NCBI GenBank assembly: GCA_023251095.1
Contig: JAHEZL010000008.1
Span: 80,360-144,359 of the forward strand
DNA from: Flavobacteriales bacterium
GTDB lineage: Bacteria; Bacteroidota; Bacteroidia; Flavobacteriales_C; GCA-002722245
Direction: 5' to 3'
DNA length: 64,000 bases
The notes under the pieces are model-generated. The model worked only from the letters and a program-made list of their open reading frames with translations. It was not told where the DNA came from and ran no database searches. The position numbers were made by a program, and so were the translations under genes. Positions 51,337-62,198 of the stretch are shown here, piece by piece. Numbering within the stretch: position 1 is the stretch's first letter; each line of letters starts with the position of its first letter.

Positions 51337-52963
51337 TAACCTGCTTTTACTTTTGTTGTTGAGCATTGCCGCTACAGGTTTTGCGCAAACATCGGCTACG
51401 GAATTGGTTAATACCGCAAAAATCACAACGGTGGAATCTTCAGAAAAAATTTCTGAAAATCCATCTTTCGAAGATTCTGTTAAAATTAATTCGGATTTGA
51501 AATACGGAATGATAGAGCGCAAAGCGGCGTCTGTATTTACACCTAAAGCCATCAATGCACCAAAATTAGGAGGCGATAAAAATGCGGTTCCTAAATTGTA
51601 CAATGGTTTGCTGAAGCTGGGGATAATTGATTTTTCTACCCTTCCTTTAATGGAGTTCACTTATGGATCAAAATACTCTAAGGATTTTGTGCACACTTTC
51701 GGCTTGCATCATTTTGCTTCCGATTTGAAAACAAGTGCTGCCAGTCCTGCGAGAATCACCGAAACAGGTCTGGATTTTTCGGCTAAAAAATTCTTTAAAA
51801 CCTATACGGTCTTCGGCGATGTAAATTATGATTACAATACCCGTCGCTATTACGGAGCCGATTTTGGTTTGCAGGATATCAATCCCGATTTACTAAAACA
51901 GTTTTTCGGTATCGGGCATATTCAAGCGGGGCTGCAAAGCAATTACAGGAAAGAGGATGATTTACACCACAGGGTAACTGTGGATTATTATAACATTTTT
52001 GATGCTTTCAACATGCAGGAAAATCGCATTGCCGTTAACGGGAAAGTTTCTCCTACCATTGCCGGATATAAAGGAAATGTTGATGCATCGGTAGATTGGT
52101 TCAATGTTTCCAATAACACAGGTTCTCATTCTTCTTTGTTGGTGCAAGTGAGTCCGGGAGTGAGTTTTAAAGGCAGCAGATACACTGCCAAAGCCGGATT
52201 CAATACTTATTTCCTGAGTACCGATAGCGCAAGAGCCCACATTTATCCTTTTGCCGAAGGAGAGTATACCTTAATAAAGGATGTTTTTGTGGTGTATGCT
52301 AAATACAGAGGTTATTTTGAGCGCTATGATTACTTAAAGCACATTGAAATAAACCCTTTCTATGGCACTTCTTCGCCATTGACCAACACCAGCCATCTCA
52401 ACAATACTTTTGTAGGTATAAAAGGAAATATCAGCTCTAAAATCACTTTTAACACGGGCGTTGAGTTTGATAAAATAAAAAATTTACCGCTCTATATTAA
52501 TGATAATGCTTCTTATGGCAACCGACTTTTCACAGTGGTAACCGACAATGTTTTTATGATCCGCTATTTTGGTCAGTTGTCCTTGGAGATCCAAAAAATT
52601 CAGCTGGCTCTTAAGGGAGACTACAGAAGTTATAGCACTTACAGCGAAGTTAAGGCATGGCATTTACCTGCATTGGAGGTAGGTTTTTCGGGAAAATACA
52701 ATTTCCAGGATATGCTTTTTGCAAAGGTGGATGTGTATTATTTAGGCGAACAATATGCCCGCGGATTATATGTTAACGGCGCTTATACAGCCGAAAAACT
52801 ACCGGGAATTGTAGATGTTAATGTCGGATTGGAATATAAATACAACAAGCGCATTTCTGCATTTTTCAACGTTAACAATATGTTGAACAAACAATACAGA
52901 AGATGGAATCAATATCCCGGTTACGGTATAAATTTCCTGGGCGGATTTACCTACGCTTTTTAG
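51320..52963 (+). CDS. Outer-membrane beta-barrel protein (TonB-receptor-like barrel)
   Basis: 547 residues from MKTINNNLLLLLLLSIAATG; the frame opens earlier but the signal peptide fixes this start. After about 90 mostly disordered residues come beta strands with aromatic girdles, ending in a TonB-receptor-like closing strand with NVNNMLNKQYRRWNQYPGYG and a terminal YAF (aromatic last residue, as for BAM substrates). No plug domain or TonB box is visible, so it is not a normal TonB receptor. Partner of the TPR protein. Confidence 0.8.
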   Translation: MKTINNNLLLLLLLSIAATGFAQTSATELVNTAKITTVESSEKISENPSFEDSVKINSDLKYGMIERKAASVFTPKAINAPKLGGDKNAVPKLYNGLLKLGIIDFSTLPLMEFTYGSKYSKDFVHTFGLHHFASDLKTSAASPARITETGLDFSAKKFFKTYTVFGDVNYDYNTRRYYGADFGLQDINPDLLKQFFGIGHIQAGLQSNYRKEDDLHHRVTVDYYNIFDAFNMQENRIAVNGKVSPTIAGYKGNVDASVDWFNVSNNTGSHSSLLVQVSPGVSFKGSRYTAKAGFNTYFLSTDSARAHIYPFAEGEYTLIKDVFVVYAKYRGYFERYDYLKHIEINPFYGTSSPLTNTSHLNNTFVGIKGNISSKITFNTGVEFDKIKNLPLYINDNASYGNRLFTVVTDNVFMIRYFGQLSLEIQKIQLALKGDYRSYSTYSEVKAWHLPALEVGFSGKYNFQDMLFAKVDVYYLGEQYARGLYVNGAYTAEKLPGIVDVNVGLEYKYNKRISAFFNVNNMLNKQYRRWNQYPGYGINFLGGFTYAF

Positions 52964-53042
52964 TAAAAAAAGGCCCTGATTCCAATATGTTAATTCTTTG
53001 TTGAAAAATCCTTTGAATATCCAGTAATTTCACGTGATTTAG

Positions 53043-55040
<1,998 letters not shown>

Positions 55041-55098
55041 TGTGGAATAATTTTCCCATTATCGTTTTTAACAAAATAATATTCTGAATTTTCGTAAC

Positions 55099-55138
55099 AT
55101 CCCCATAGTTGTCTTGTATAATAAGATAACATGGGGAT
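55099..55138 (+). terminator. Long hairpin after gyrB, directly before the next start codon
   Basis: Sixteen base pairs (one G-T wobble, one bulged A): ATCCCCAT-A-GTTGTCTT pairs with AAGATAAC-ATGGGGAT, 7-nt loop, then TTTT. It looks like the gyrB terminator. The ATG of the next gene begins 4 nt after it, so that gene's leader would include or abut the hairpin. Confidence 0.7.
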
Positions 55139-55141
55139 TTT

Positions 55142-56914
55142 ATGGAAACTACTAACAAAATATTCGCCCGCTCTGTCAAAGAGATTTTAGTAGCTATCGC
55201 TTTGTTCATTTTTTCAACTTTCCTTTTTTCTCAAAAAGAAACTTATAAATGGACTTTCGGACAGGGAGTCGGACTCGATTTCACCGGTGGCTCTTCTCCT
55301 GTTACTTTTTCACATGCTCTTACGGGTACTAAAGTATATGAATCCACTGCTTCTATCTGTGATGGATCGGGTGCTTTACTTTTCTATACTAATGGATATT
55401 CGGTGTATGATAAAAACGGTGCATTGATGAGTGGGGGGGATCAGACTTTAAAAACCGGACTCGGCGGAACAAACGGTAGTGCCGTGCAGGGAGTAACCAT
55501 CGTGAAACATCCAAGCAATTCTCTTTACTATGTATTTACTACTGATGCAGCCAATGATGCAACGGATTACGGATTCAATTATGCCACAGTGGACCTATCG
55601 CAAAACAGCGGATTGGGTGCCGTTACCGCAATCACAAGATTGAAAGACGAGAACAATGCCAACTTCAATACTACCGAGGAGGTGGGTGTTACCCTGGCGG
55701 CCAATGGTTATGATATCTGGGTGCTAACACATGAATATAAATCAGGCGGATCTTCAAAATTCCTGGCGTATAAAGTCACTGCTTCTGCCGTCACTGCAAC
55801 TCCTGTTGTTACCTCTATCGGATACAATTATACAACAAGAGACGAAGGTCGCGGAACCATGATTTTTTCAAGCGGAAGTACTCATGCGGCTGTGGTGCAC
55901 CACCATCAAAACTGGCCTTATAACAATGCTATAGAATTATACAATTTTGATAATAGCACTGGTATTCTTTCGAGTTTAGTGACTTTAGGAAATACCAACT
56001 GGAACAACTACGCTTCTGCATACAGTGCCGTGTTTTCTCCTGATGCATCAAAGTTGTACGTTACTTTCATTGCTTATCAGGGAATTGTGCAATACGATTT
56101 AGCTTCATGGGGAAATCAGGCTGTGATAAAAGCCAGTGAAACACTGATTACAGGATCTACTTCGGGTGAATACGGACAAATGAAAGTGGGCCCCGATGGT
56201 ACTTTATATAAAGCCAGAGTAGGAACAAGTTATGTGGCTACAGTTTCAGGAAATCTTAATGGTGCTGCATCTTCTTTAACCTATACGAATAATGGAGTGG
56301 CTTTAAGTCCAACAGGAACTTCTTCTTACTCGATGCCTAATATGTATGCTCCTGCGAATGCTTCTTTACCGGTGAAATTAATTTCTTTTACTGCCGGGAA
56401 AAAAGCTAAACATGTTGAGCTCATCTGGACTTTGGCTTCGGCCATTAACAACGATTATTTTATAGTGGAACACTCTTCTGACGGAGAAAAATTTACTGCT
56501 TTGGAAAAAATAAATGGTGTGGGGAACGTGAGTACTATGATGACTTTAAGTGCTGTTGATGCTACTCCTTTTGCCGGAATGAATTATTACAGATTGAAAA
56601 TGGTGGATTATGATGCTTCCTTTGAATATTCAGTGGTTGCGGCTATCAATATGGAAGTAAATGTTTTTGCGCTTCCTTGCAATTATTTAAGAGAAGGAGA
56701 AAATTTATTTGTGAATTACAGCGTTGAGGAAAGCGCGAATTATACCATGACGGTATATGAAATAAATGGTGATTTGAAATATTCTCAGGAGATGATAGTG
56801 TCGTCAGGTCAGGGTCAGCTGTTACTTCCGGCCGATTTCTCAAGCGGCACTTATCTTTTGGTGATCACTAAAAAGGATGCGCTCGTTTTAAGTCGACGCT
56901 TCCTGATTCAATAA
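55142..56914 (+). CDS. Type IX-secreted protein with a propeller-like N-terminal region
   Basis: 590 residues. Membrane-type signal segment at about 13-30 (ILVAIALFIFSTFLFSQ). Residues 30-410 consist of short repeats with YKWTFGQGVGLDFTGGSSP, LYYVFTTDAANDATDYGFNY and similar; these recur in gliding or T9SS proteins as beta-propeller blades. An FnIII-like module (LIWTLASAINNDYFIVEHSSDGEKF) and a sorting domain (NYTMTVYEINGDLKYSQEMI ... SGTYLLVITKKD) follow. The function is unknown. Confidence 0.82.
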   Translation: METTNKIFARSVKEILVAIALFIFSTFLFSQKETYKWTFGQGVGLDFTGGSSPVTFSHALTGTKVYESTASICDGSGALLFYTNGYSVYDKNGALMSGGDQTLKTGLGGTNGSAVQGVTIVKHPSNSLYYVFTTDAANDATDYGFNYATVDLSQNSGLGAVTAITRLKDENNANFNTTEEVGVTLAANGYDIWVLTHEYKSGGSSKFLAYKVTASAVTATPVVTSIGYNYTTRDEGRGTMIFSSGSTHAAVVHHHQNWPYNNAIELYNFDNSTGILSSLVTLGNTNWNNYASAYSAVFSPDASKLYVTFIAYQGIVQYDLASWGNQAVIKASETLITGSTSGEYGQMKVGPDGTLYKARVGTSYVATVSGNLNGAASSLTYTNNGVALSPTGTSSYSMPNMYAPANASLPVKLISFTAGKKAKHVELIWTLASAINNDYFIVEHSSDGEKFTALEKINGVGNVSTMMTLSAVDATPFAGMNYYRLKMVDYDASFEYSVVAAINMEVNVFALPCNYLREGENLFVNYSVEESANYTMTVYEINGDLKYSQEMIVSSGQGQLLLPADFSSGTYLLVITKKDALVLSRRFLIQ

Positions 56915-56917
56915 AAC

Positions 56918-56953
56918 AAAAAAGCCTTCCGAAATCAATCGAAAGGCTTTTTT
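56918..56953. terminator. Bidirectional terminator between converging genes
   Basis: AAAAAAGCCTT / AAGGCTTTTTT, 11-bp outer stem with a short inner stem and T run, between the stops at 56914 and 56970. Confidence 0.85.
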
Positions 56954-56969
56954 CTAAAGTATTTATATT

Positions 56970-57857
56970 CTATTTCAAATATTGAACAGAAGTTGCATTT
57001 CCACTAGCATCAACTGTGATCATACACACCGGAAATTTTTTGTCTTTGCTTACCCAAACATAGGATTTGCTGTTTATCAAAGGGAATTCAGGTGTTTTAA
57101 AGCCCGATAATCCTTTAACCATTACTGTAAAATCAACCCAACCCGAACCTACAACATGTCCTTCATATTTTTCAACCAGGGTGCCGGGATTTAGCAGATA
57201 TTTTACACAATCATAAGTTCCGGTGGGAGTAGTTATTTTTCCACAACCATCTACAGAGAAGCTGTTTGATCCCGTTAATGTTGCCCTGATAGAATCGATA
57301 TGGACAACACTAAAAACAACAGTGTCATAAGGCATAGTAACACCTGCGCTGTAAGTATCACTGAAAGATCCGTCTTTTTGCAAAGGATAAGGAATGAAAA
57401 TCGCCGGATCAGTGAAGGCCGGAGTTATAGAAATGTTATTGATGATAGGAGGTAATTCAGTAGCAATAATGGAAATTCCTGCTGTTGATTTTATTGCTGC
57501 AAGATCCAGTCCCTGTGCTGAAATAATCATATTTGCTGAAGGAAATAAAGTTCCAAGAGAAGTTCCTGTAGTGCTTTGAAAATTAAAAGTATCTTCCTTG
57601 CTGCTCACTAAAACGGAGAAATCCCAGGTTTGAGCTGTTCCTGTTTTTTTGAATAGGGTGGAGTCATTGAAAGTATTGTCGGTTCCTAAAATGAAAAGAT
57701 CTCCTGCAGACGGGCCTTCACTGCTGCTGATAACCATCGTGCAGGGGTCAACAGTATTATTGTTTGTATTGTCATTGTCGTCTTTTTTATCTTCGGCTTT
57801 TTTACAGGAAGAAATTGCTACTACAGTAGCAATAAGAACTAATAAAGATTTTTTCAT
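56970..57857 (-). CDS. Lipoprotein of unknown function
   Basis: 295 residues. Lipoprotein signal MKKSLLVLIATVVAISSCKK with lipobox ISSC, then an Asp/Asn-rich spacer and a beta-rich domain. The tail (CMITVDASGNATSVQYLK) has no sorting domain. It should be anchored in the outer or inner membrane. I do not recognise a family. Confidence 0.75.
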   Translation of the reverse strand: MKKSLLVLIATVVAISSCKKAEDKKDDNDNTNNNTVDPCTMVISSSEGPSAGDLFILGTDNTFNDSTLFKKTGTAQTWDFSVLVSSKEDTFNFQSTTGTSLGTLFPSANMIISAQGLDLAAIKSTAGISIIATELPPIINNISITPAFTDPAIFIPYPLQKDGSFSDTYSAGVTMPYDTVVFSVVHIDSIRATLTGSNSFSVDGCGKITTPTGTYDCVKYLLNPGTLVEKYEGHVVGSGWVDFTVMVKGLSGFKTPEFPLINSKSYVWVSKDKKFPVCMITVDASGNATSVQYLK

Positions 57858-57941
57858 AAGGTTTTATGTTTTAAGGTATACCTTTATTTAAGACGGTAAA
57901 GTATAAATTAGTTGCCTTACCGTCTATTTTTTCTGCATGTT

Positions 57942-57972
57942 TTGTCATTTTTGCGAAAATCACGTACGTTTG
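57942..57972 (+). promoter_or_regulatory. Promoter of mdh
   Basis: TTG (57942-57944), 20 nt, TACGTTTG (57965-57972): an exact -33/-7 pair. Transcription should begin near 57976, giving a leader of about 35 nt. Confidence 0.7.
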
Positions 57973-58010
57973 CATCTCTCAAGAAATCAATAAAATTTAA
58001 ATCTATACAT

Positions 58011-58949
58011 ATGAAAATTACCGTAGTAGGTGCAGGAAATGTAGGCGCAACTTGTGCTAACGTTATCGCGCACAAAGAGTTGGCTAATGAAGTAGTTCTT
58101 TTGGATATTAAAGAAGGAACGGCTGAAGGAAAATCTTTAGACATGTGGCAAACTGCGCCAATCAACATGTATGATTCAAAAATCATCGGTTCAACCAATG
58201 ATTATTCTAAAACTGCAGGTTCTGAAGTAGTGGTAATCACTTCAGGTTTGCCTAGAAAACCGGGAATGTCCCGTGATGATCTTATCGCTACCAATGCAGG
58301 TATCGTGAAATCGGTAACTGAAAACGTGATTAAATACTCGCCAAACGCGATTATCATAGTAGTATCCAATCCTTTGGATGTTATGACTTACTGCGCATAC
58401 TTAACAGCTAAAGCGCCAAGAAACAAGGTGATGGGAATGGCCGGTATCCTGGATACTGCAAGATACAGAGCTTTCTTAGCTACTGAATTAAATGTTTCTC
58501 CTAAAGATATCCAGGCGATATTAATGGGTGGTCACGGAGATACAATGGTTCCGTTGCCTAGATACACTACAGTTGGCGGTATTCCTGTAACTGAATTGGT
58601 AGCTAAAGATAAACTGGATGCTATTGTAGAAAGAACTAAAAAAGGTGGTGGTGAATTGGTGAATTTGATGGGAACTTCTGCATGGTTTGCGCCGGGAGCT
58701 GCTGCTGCTCAAATGGTTGAAGCTATCGTAAGAGATCAAAAAAGAGTGTTCCCTGTGTGTGCATGGTTGGAAGGTGAATATGGTTTGAAAGATATTTTCT
58801 TAGGCGTTCCTGTAATTTTAGGAAAAGGCGGAATTGAAAAAATCATTGAATTGAAATTGACTCCTGATGAGAAGAAATTACTGACTGATTCAGCTGTTGC
58901 TGTGAAAGAAGTAATGGATGTTTTAGACAAAATGGAGAAGGTGGCATAA
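58011..58949 (+). CDS. mdh: Malate dehydrogenase
   Basis: 312 residues from MKITVVGAGNVGATCANVIA; the frame continues upstream through the promoter, so this ATG is the start. Rossmann GAGNVG, catalytic His in MGGHGDTMVPLPRY with Arg in RKPGMSRDDL and the Asp of GILDTARY. The LDH-like MDH form (Gln/Arg specificity loop RKPGMSRDD) is usual in Bacteroidota. It interconverts malate and oxaloacetate in the TCA cycle. Confidence 0.95.
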   Translation: MKITVVGAGNVGATCANVIAHKELANEVVLLDIKEGTAEGKSLDMWQTAPINMYDSKIIGSTNDYSKTAGSEVVVITSGLPRKPGMSRDDLIATNAGIVKSVTENVIKYSPNAIIIVVSNPLDVMTYCAYLTAKAPRNKVMGMAGILDTARYRAFLATELNVSPKDIQAILMGGHGDTMVPLPRYTTVGGIPVTELVAKDKLDAIVERTKKGGGELVNLMGTSAWFAPGAAAAQMVEAIVRDQKRVFPVCAWLEGEYGLKDIFLGVPVILGKGGIEKIIELKLTPDEKKLLTDSAVAVKEVMDVLDKMEKVA

Positions 58950-58970
58950 TCTATTAAATATTGGTTGATT

Positions 58971-59002
58971 AAAAGGCTGTTCGAAAGGACAGTCTTTTTT
59001 TT
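58971..59002 (+). terminator. Terminator of mdh
   Basis: 12-bp stem AAAAGGCTGTTC with two G-T wobbles, GAAA tetraloop, long T run. Confidence 0.85.
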
Positions 59003-59062
59003 TAATCATTTTAAGGTAATCGATTTCCTACTTTTAACGTTAAACCTATAAAACCCGGCTTT

Positions 59063-59752
59063 ATGGAAGAAAAATCATCAAGAGAGAAAATTCATGCTCT
59101 CATAGAAGAAAAAGCTTTTTTAAAACAAAAAGTATATAGAAACACCCATCATTCTTTTTCTACGCTAAACGACGGCGTTAAAGAGATTTATCATGAATTG
59201 CACAAGAAATTTCACCAACCCGACAAAGGTGTTTTTTTAGAATATAAAAAACACGGAGAGTTTGAGGTTCGCTTGAAAATAGCGGGGGATACCATTGTTT
59301 TCATGATGCATACCAATATTTTCGATTTTGAGAAAAGTCATCCTATTTATAAAACTTCCTATATCAGCGAAGATCCTCACCGTGCTTACTGCGGAATCAT
59401 TAATGTGTACAATTTCCTTTCCGATTCCTTTAAATACAACAGAGTGAATGATTTGGGTTATCTGATAGGGCGTATTTTTATCAATAAAGACAATCATTTT
59501 TTTGTGGAAGGTAAGCGCCAGCTGAGTTTTTTATACAATGATTTTGCTGCCAATGAATTCAATAAGGAGTCGGTTGCTGCTGTGATTGAGTCGGTTATTT
59601 TGTATTGCGTAGGTTTTGATTTGTTAACGCCTCCTTTTACCGAAGTAACCGAAGTAAGGGTGAGCGAAATGGAAGAGGCAAGTCAGAATATGAAAGTTTC
59701 CACCGGTAAGCGATTGGGCTTTAAGTTCAGCAGTGAAGACGATATCACTTAA
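59063..59752 (+). CDS. Conserved Bacteroidota protein of unknown function
   Basis: 229 residues, no signal or membrane segment. A helical N-terminal region (REKIHALIEEKAFLKQKVYRNTHHSFSTL) is followed by an alpha/beta domain with GEFEVRLKIAGDTIVFMMHTN and DLGYLIGRIFINKDNHFFVEGKRQ. I cannot name a family. It stands alone between the mdh terminator and tRNA-Glu. Confidence 0.75.
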   Translation: MEEKSSREKIHALIEEKAFLKQKVYRNTHHSFSTLNDGVKEIYHELHKKFHQPDKGVFLEYKKHGEFEVRLKIAGDTIVFMMHTNIFDFEKSHPIYKTSYISEDPHRAYCGIINVYNFLSDSFKYNRVNDLGYLIGRIFINKDNHFFVEGKRQLSFLYNDFAANEFNKESVAAVIESVILYCVGFDLLTPPFTEVTEVRVSEMEEASQNMKVSTGKRLGFKFSSEDDIT

Positions 59753-59789
59753 AAAACTAAGGGAATATCCATCATTGGGCCAAAAAAAC

Positions 59790-59831
59790 AAGGTATGATA
59801 TTTTGTAATTTTAAAAAATATGATACCTTTG
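59790..59831 (+). promoter_or_regulatory. tRNA-Glu promoter embedded in an inverted repeat
   Basis: TTG (59803-59805), 18 nt, TACCTTTG (59824-59831). It lies in an inverted repeat AAGGTATGATATTTT / AAAATATGATACCTT (59790-59804 and 59815-59829, one mismatch), so the -7 box could be sequestered in a hairpin, which would also terminate the upstream gene. Confidence 0.55.
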
Positions 59832-59862
59832 CTCTCCCTTTTTAAAAAGAGGGACATTTTTT

Positions 59863-59937
59863 GGCCCGTTCGTCTAGGGGTTAGGACGGCAGATTTTCAT
59901 TCTGTTAACAGGGGTTCGATTCCCCTACGGGCTACCA
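59863..59937 (+). tRNA. tRNA-Glu (TTC)
   Basis: Acceptor GGCCCGT / ACGGGCT with discriminator A; anticodon arm CAGA-TTTTCAT-TCTG gives TTC; T arm GGGG-TTCGATT-CCCC. CCA is encoded (59935-59937), unlike the two tRNA genes at 21 kb. Mobile-element-type genes start directly downstream, so it may be an attachment site. Confidence 0.95.
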
Positions 59938-59948
59938 AGTTAAAAATT

Positions 59949-59980
59949 AAATCCCTGAAAACAAAGGTTTTCAGGGATTT
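59949..59980 (+). terminator. Terminator of tRNA-Glu
   Basis: Perfect 13-bp stem AAATCCCTGAAAA / TTTTCAGGGATTT with a 6-nt loop and T-rich tail. Confidence 0.85.
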
Positions 59981-59991
59981 TGATTTTAAAA

Positions 59992-60011
59992 TGGATACAG
60001 AAGTGGATACA
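59992..60011. repeat. Direct repeat TGGATACA-gaag-TGGATACA
   Basis: Two perfect 8-bp direct repeats with 12-bp period between the tRNA-Glu terminator and the first element gene. Placement suggests recombinase or excisionase arm sites; this is inference. Confidence 0.4.
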
Positions 60012-60030
60012 ATTGTTCTCGTTTGCTAAT

Positions 60031-60318
60031 TCAGGCACGCTTATACCTCTTTACCAAATTTAGGGCTTCTAATACTTCAGCTTTCTTAAAAAACACTCTA
60101 CTATTGATTCGATGATACAATACTCTCCCGTCTCGCATCCATTGATTAAGCGTTACTAGGGATATCCCAAATAATTTAGCTACATCAATCCGCTTTAATA
60201 AGGCTTCTTCTTCTGATGCTGTTGTTTTTGTAGTTTGGTTTAACGTATTAGCGATGCATTCGTTGATGATGCTTTTTAATTCGCCAATTTTTAGTGTAAC
60301 AATCAATTGTTCGTCCAT
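60031..60318 (-). CDS. Small MerR/excisionase-type HTH protein
   Basis: 95 residues. The C-terminal half is an HTH_17-type winged helix: LLKRIDVAKLFGISLVTLNQWMRDGRVLYHRINSRVFFKKAEVLEAL. The N-terminal half is a short helical segment. Proteins of this size and fold in Bacteroidota are typical of integrative elements, where they act as excisionase or regulator. No integrase gene is seen in the window. Confidence 0.78.
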   Translation of the reverse strand: MDEQLIVTLKIGELKSIINECIANTLNQTTKTTASEEEALLKRIDVAKLFGISLVTLNQWMRDGRVLYHRINSRVFFKKAEVLEALNLVKRYKRA

Positions 60319-60373
60319 ATATTTAAAGTTTAATTTGACTTTATCGAAAGTGTCAATTAAGCTTTATTGTTTG

Positions 60374-60406
60374 TTGCCATTTATGCCAGACGGCAAAGTT
60401 TGGCAA
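60374..60406. repeat. Nested inverted repeat behind the 292-aa gene
   Basis: TTGCCA ... TGGCAA outer arms enclose TGCC-agac-GGCA. It could be the terminator of the 60416-61294 gene or a DNA-binding site of the element. Confidence 0.4.
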
Positions 60407-60415
60407 TAAATAGGT

Positions 60416-61294
60416 TTAAGAGCAGTATGGTTTTTTTAGATCAGGGATGATCTTTTTGTATTCGTCGTAGTAATCATAATAAACTTGGGTTTTTGTTCTC
60501 AAAGAGCGATCGCTCATTTTTAAATTGAATTTTTTGCAAAAAAGTTTTCCAATTAATGTTTGAGGGTATTTTCTTATGTAAGATTTTTCTTTTAGAACAT
60601 CTATAAGTGCAAGGGCTTCAGTATTTTTATTGGTTATTCCTTTCCATGTGTTGTTTTCATCAATGATGTCATATGATTGCAGGATTTTCAAAATCTCCAG
60701 AAGATTTACTTTATCAATAAACAGATCTTCGATTGATGCTGGGATGTTTTTTTCTTTTATGTAGGTTTTAGTCTTTTTTGCTGACCCTTTTGCTTTTTCT
60801 CTTTCTTCTTCTACCCACTGCATTATTATAGCTTGCCGATTGGAAATATTTTTAAAAGGGTTATGGCTCATCATAACTGCATATATTTCAAATTCAACGA
60901 GATTTATAAATAAGTCTTTTTCGGGATGTTTATCTTTTTGGAAGTTTAAGAAAGCTCTAATTTTAAAAGAATCCCAATAAATCAATGCTATTCCCAAACA
61001 ATTTAGGTAGTATGATTCATTCGAAGGAATAATGAGATATCCCATACTGAAATGAAAATCGAAATCAATATTCTTGCCTTTACAATAGGTTTGAATTCCG
61101 TATTTAAAATTATTTAAATAGCCTTCTATTTTTATATCAGATTTTAGTTGAGCGGAGAGGCGTAAGAACTTTTCTGATTTTTTATAAATTTCAATGACAT
61201 CAATATCATATTCATGTTTTTCAAATATCCAATCATTTGGATTTTCTCCTAACATCAAAGGAGTTTTTCTTGTGTTGTAGCTAATTGAGCTCAT
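60416..61294 (-). CDS. Mobile-element protein of unknown function, 292 aa
   Basis: A soluble, mainly helical protein with many Tyr, Ile and Lys residues. The C-terminal third (ALIDVLKEKSYIRKYPQTLIGKLFCKKFNLKMSDRSL) looks like a compact helical domain; a similar arrangement is seen in the RteC-like proteins of Bacteroidota elements, but the match is weak. It sits between the HTH protein and the S24 repressor on the same strand. Confidence 0.6.
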   Translation of the reverse strand: MSSISYNTRKTPLMLGENPNDWIFEKHEYDIDVIEIYKKSEKFLRLSAQLKSDIKIEGYLNNFKYGIQTYCKGKNIDFDFHFSMGYLIIPSNESYYLNCLGIALIYWDSFKIRAFLNFQKDKHPEKDLFINLVEFEIYAVMMSHNPFKNISNRQAIIMQWVEEEREKAKGSAKKTKTYIKEKNIPASIEDLFIDKVNLLEILKILQSYDIIDENNTWKGITNKNTEALALIDVLKEKSYIRKYPQTLIGKLFCKKFNLKMSDRSLRTKTQVYYDYYDEYKKIIPDLKKPYCS

Positions 61295-61320
61295 TGTCAG
61301 TTTTTTACTCGCTATATTTT

Positions 61321-62064
61321 TTACTGTTCCAAAACAGGAAGAGAGAAATCGGAGCTGATTTTTACTTTAGCTTTCCATACTTCTTTAATGTCTTCCATTT
61401 TTATTAAATAAGGAGAATACTCTGGGTTATCGCTACTTAATTCTAGACTATGGCTTTTGGTATTTATCCCAGAAACTCTTTTTATTACGATAGCCTCATT
61501 AGATACTACAATGTATATGTCTCCACATTTGATATCCTTGAGATTTTCGGTATGTTCTCCAATTACTAAATCGTTATTGTGAATAGTTTGATTCATGCTG
61601 TCTCCTGCGGTTTGAAAGCATCTAAAGGTTCCGTTTCGGAATTGCGCTCCCGGTAAAGAAAAAGTAGGTAGTTTCTTAAAGTATTCTGGTTGCAAATAAC
61701 CTTTAATATATCCGGCAGCAGCTTTAGATTCGACCATAATGATATTTTCCATGCCACTATTGTCTACGGTTACTATTAAGGGATGAACGTTATTTATTGA
61801 AGGAGATTTTTTCTCTGTCGATACAGAAAAAGCTTTGCCTTTTCCACTTAATATATAGCTTAAATCTACATTATATATTTTGGCGAAAGCCTGGAGGGCT
61901 TCTAAATTGATTTCTCTTTTGCCTGCCTTCATCTGATTGAAATTCTGTGGCCATATACCAATGGTTTTGCAGAATTTTGCATAGCTTTTAAAAGTTCCTT
62001 GCTTTTTTAACCGATCTACCATTCTGATGAATCTCTCGGTATGTAAGCTTTTGCTTGCTATCAT
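61321..62064 (-). CDS. LexA/CI-like S24 phage repressor
   Basis: 247 residues. N-terminal HTH (about 8-75: YAKFCKTIGIWPQNFNQMKAGKREINLEALQAF) and C-terminal S24 peptidase domain. The nucleophile Ser156 is in AGDSMNQT and the general base Lys195 in EAIVIKRV. A likely self-cleavage bond is Ala117-Gly118 in SKAAAGYIKG, about 40 residues before the Ser as in LexA and CI. It would repress the element until SOS-induced cleavage. It is divergent from the 90-aa HTH gene, with palindromes between. Confidence 0.88.
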   Translation of the reverse strand: MIASKSLHTERFIRMVDRLKKQGTFKSYAKFCKTIGIWPQNFNQMKAGKREINLEALQAFAKIYNVDLSYILSGKGKAFSVSTEKKSPSINNVHPLIVTVDNSGMENIIMVESKAAAGYIKGYLQPEYFKKLPTFSLPGAQFRNGTFRCFQTAGDSMNQTIHNNDLVIGEHTENLKDIKCGDIYIVVSNEAIVIKRVSGINTKSHSLELSSDNPEYSPYLIKMEDIKEVWKAKVKISSDFSLPVLEQ

Positions 62065-62079
62065 AAAAATTGACTAAAG

Positions 62080-62165
62080 TTTTACCAAAAATAGTAAAAA
62101 AATATTTTTTTTATAATCAATTTGATTATATTTTTGAAAAATAGATTTATTGATATTTATCAATA
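62080..62165. promoter_or_regulatory. Divergent switch region with three palindromes
   Basis: Between repressor and Cro-like gene: TTTTAC-N8-GTAAAA (62080-62099), the perfect 19-bp TATAATCAATTTGATTATA (62112-62130), and TATTGATA-tt-TATCAATA (62148-62165). They are likely repressor and anti-repressor operators over two face-to-face promoters. Confidence 0.6.
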
Positions 62166-62198
62166 TGTAATGGTTAATAAGTTTAAATCATTCTCAAT

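Noticed and set aside
59820..60029. 69-codon frame crossing tRNA-Glu
   Set aside because: Most of it is the tRNA gene and its terminator translated; not a protein gene.
62150..62163. TTGAT-N4-ATCAA, an exact FNR-box pattern, in the phage switch
   Set aside because: It is part of a longer A/T-rich palindrome between the repressor and Cro-like genes, so it is more likely a phage operator than a host FNR site.
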